The notes under the pieces are model-generated. The model made no database searches, was not told the origin of the DNA, and saw only the letters and a list, made by a program, of their open reading frames with translations. Source: Candidatus Altarchaeota archaeon (GTDB lineage: Archaea > Altiarchaeota > Altiarchaeia > IMC4 > SCGC-AAA252-I15). Taken from it: a stretch of 12,711 nt of DNA. Below, one piece after another: positions 12,494 to 12,711 of the stretch (position 1 is the stretch's first letter; every line of letters begins with the position of its first letter). The position numbers and the translations under genes are program-made. The DNA lies in assembly GCA_018815265.1 (NCBI GenBank), contig JAHIYG010000015.1, positions 1 through 12,711 of the forward strand, given 5' to 3'.

Positions 12494-12711
12494 AGTCTAC
12501 GGTTTAATCGGGCCGATTGCATCAGGCAAAAGCATCGTCGCAGACTATCTCATAAAGGAAAAATGTGCTAGCTACTACAGGTTCAGCGATGTCCTACGTG
12601 ACATACTAATACGCATCCACAAGGAGAACACAAGAGAGAATCTCCAGGGATTGGGAGTCGCATTAAGGAACGTATTCGGCGACGACATACTGGCTGAAAC
12701 ATTGAAAAAGG
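12486..12711 (+). CDS. P-loop nucleotide/dephospho-CoA kinase-like protein (3' end outside the window)
   Basis: The first 75 codons are in the window. The Walker A motif GPIASGKS lies at 9-16, after a short strand MAKVYGLI. It is followed by VADYL, FSDVLRDIL at 33-41 and ENLQGLGVALRNVFGDDILAETL at 51-73. The FSDxLRD and NLQxLGxxLRxxFGxDxLA phrases recall archaeal AAA_18-type proteins often annotated as dephospho-CoA kinase or (d)NMP kinase. The ATG at 12486 overlaps the deaminase stop by 8 bp. Coupling with dCMP deaminase favours a deoxynucleoside monophosphate kinase acting on the same pool, but this is inference, and the missing C-terminal part is needed to judge the acceptor site. Confidence 0.75.
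   Translation, partial: MAKVYGLIGPIASGKSIVADYLIKEKCASYYRFSDVLRDILIRIHKENTRENLQGLGVALRNVFGDDILAETLKK

Noticed and set aside
1..12711. CRISPR array, insertion sequence or integrated element
   Set aside because: No regularly spaced repeats, transposase, integrase or terminal inverted repeats were seen; the only direct repeat is the two-copy 14-mer at 11210-11253.

Overview
The window is from an archaeon. Evidence: an archaeal-type translation factor aIF5A with its hypusine site, a glutamate synthase split into three separate genes, an archaeal ScpA, and TATA-like box A elements about 25-35 bp upstream of most first start codons, often with no Shine-Dalgarno between (leaderless style). The lineage cannot be fixed from sequence alone. 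The biosynthetic content argues against the most reduced DPANN genomes; a euryarchaeal or Altiarchaeota-like anaerobe would fit. No insertion sequence, CRISPR array, tRNA or rRNA was seen.

Layout. 1-402 (-) is the N-terminal part of an unrecognised protein. 519-1902 (+) is ScpA, a conserved archaeal protein possibly SecB-like, and an eight-cysteine zinc finger. 1899-3149 (-) is a homocitrate/Re-citrate synthase-type enzyme. 3271-4278 (+) is a membrane-anchored or exported trypsin-like serine protease. 4287-5156 (-) is an agmatinase-family enzyme, divergent from 5213-5779 (+), a membrane cytochrome-b-like protein; the two appear to share one palindromic box A. 5771-6970 (-) is a CPA2 cation/proton antiporter and 7005-7301 (-) a cupin. 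7439-8396 (+) holds a 38-residue small protein, a five-helix membrane protein and a zinc ribbon. 8398-11166 (-) is the split glutamate synthase operon (amidotransferase, GXGXG domain, FMN domain). 11349-11756 (-) is aIF5A. 12026-12711 (+) is dCMP deaminase overlapping a truncated P-loop kinase.

The most notable non-coding element is 11848-11979 (+). A 12-bp terminal helix, whose three G-U wobbles make sense only on the + strand, closes a plausible three-way junction. It begins exactly where a box A about 26 bp upstream predicts transcription to start. It is proposed here as an unassigned structured RNA gene.

Functional links: agmatinase and aIF5A may both serve polyamine/hypusine synthesis; dCMP deaminase and the P-loop kinase fit pyrimidine deoxynucleotide supply; the citrate or homocitrate synthase and glutamate synthase fit 2-oxoglutarate/glutamate anabolism. 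Packing is tight: four convergent gene pairs overlap at their stops or lie within 8 bp of each other. No gene-free stretch exceeds 300 bp; the longest, 11757-12025, holds the aIF5A promoter and the candidate RNA.
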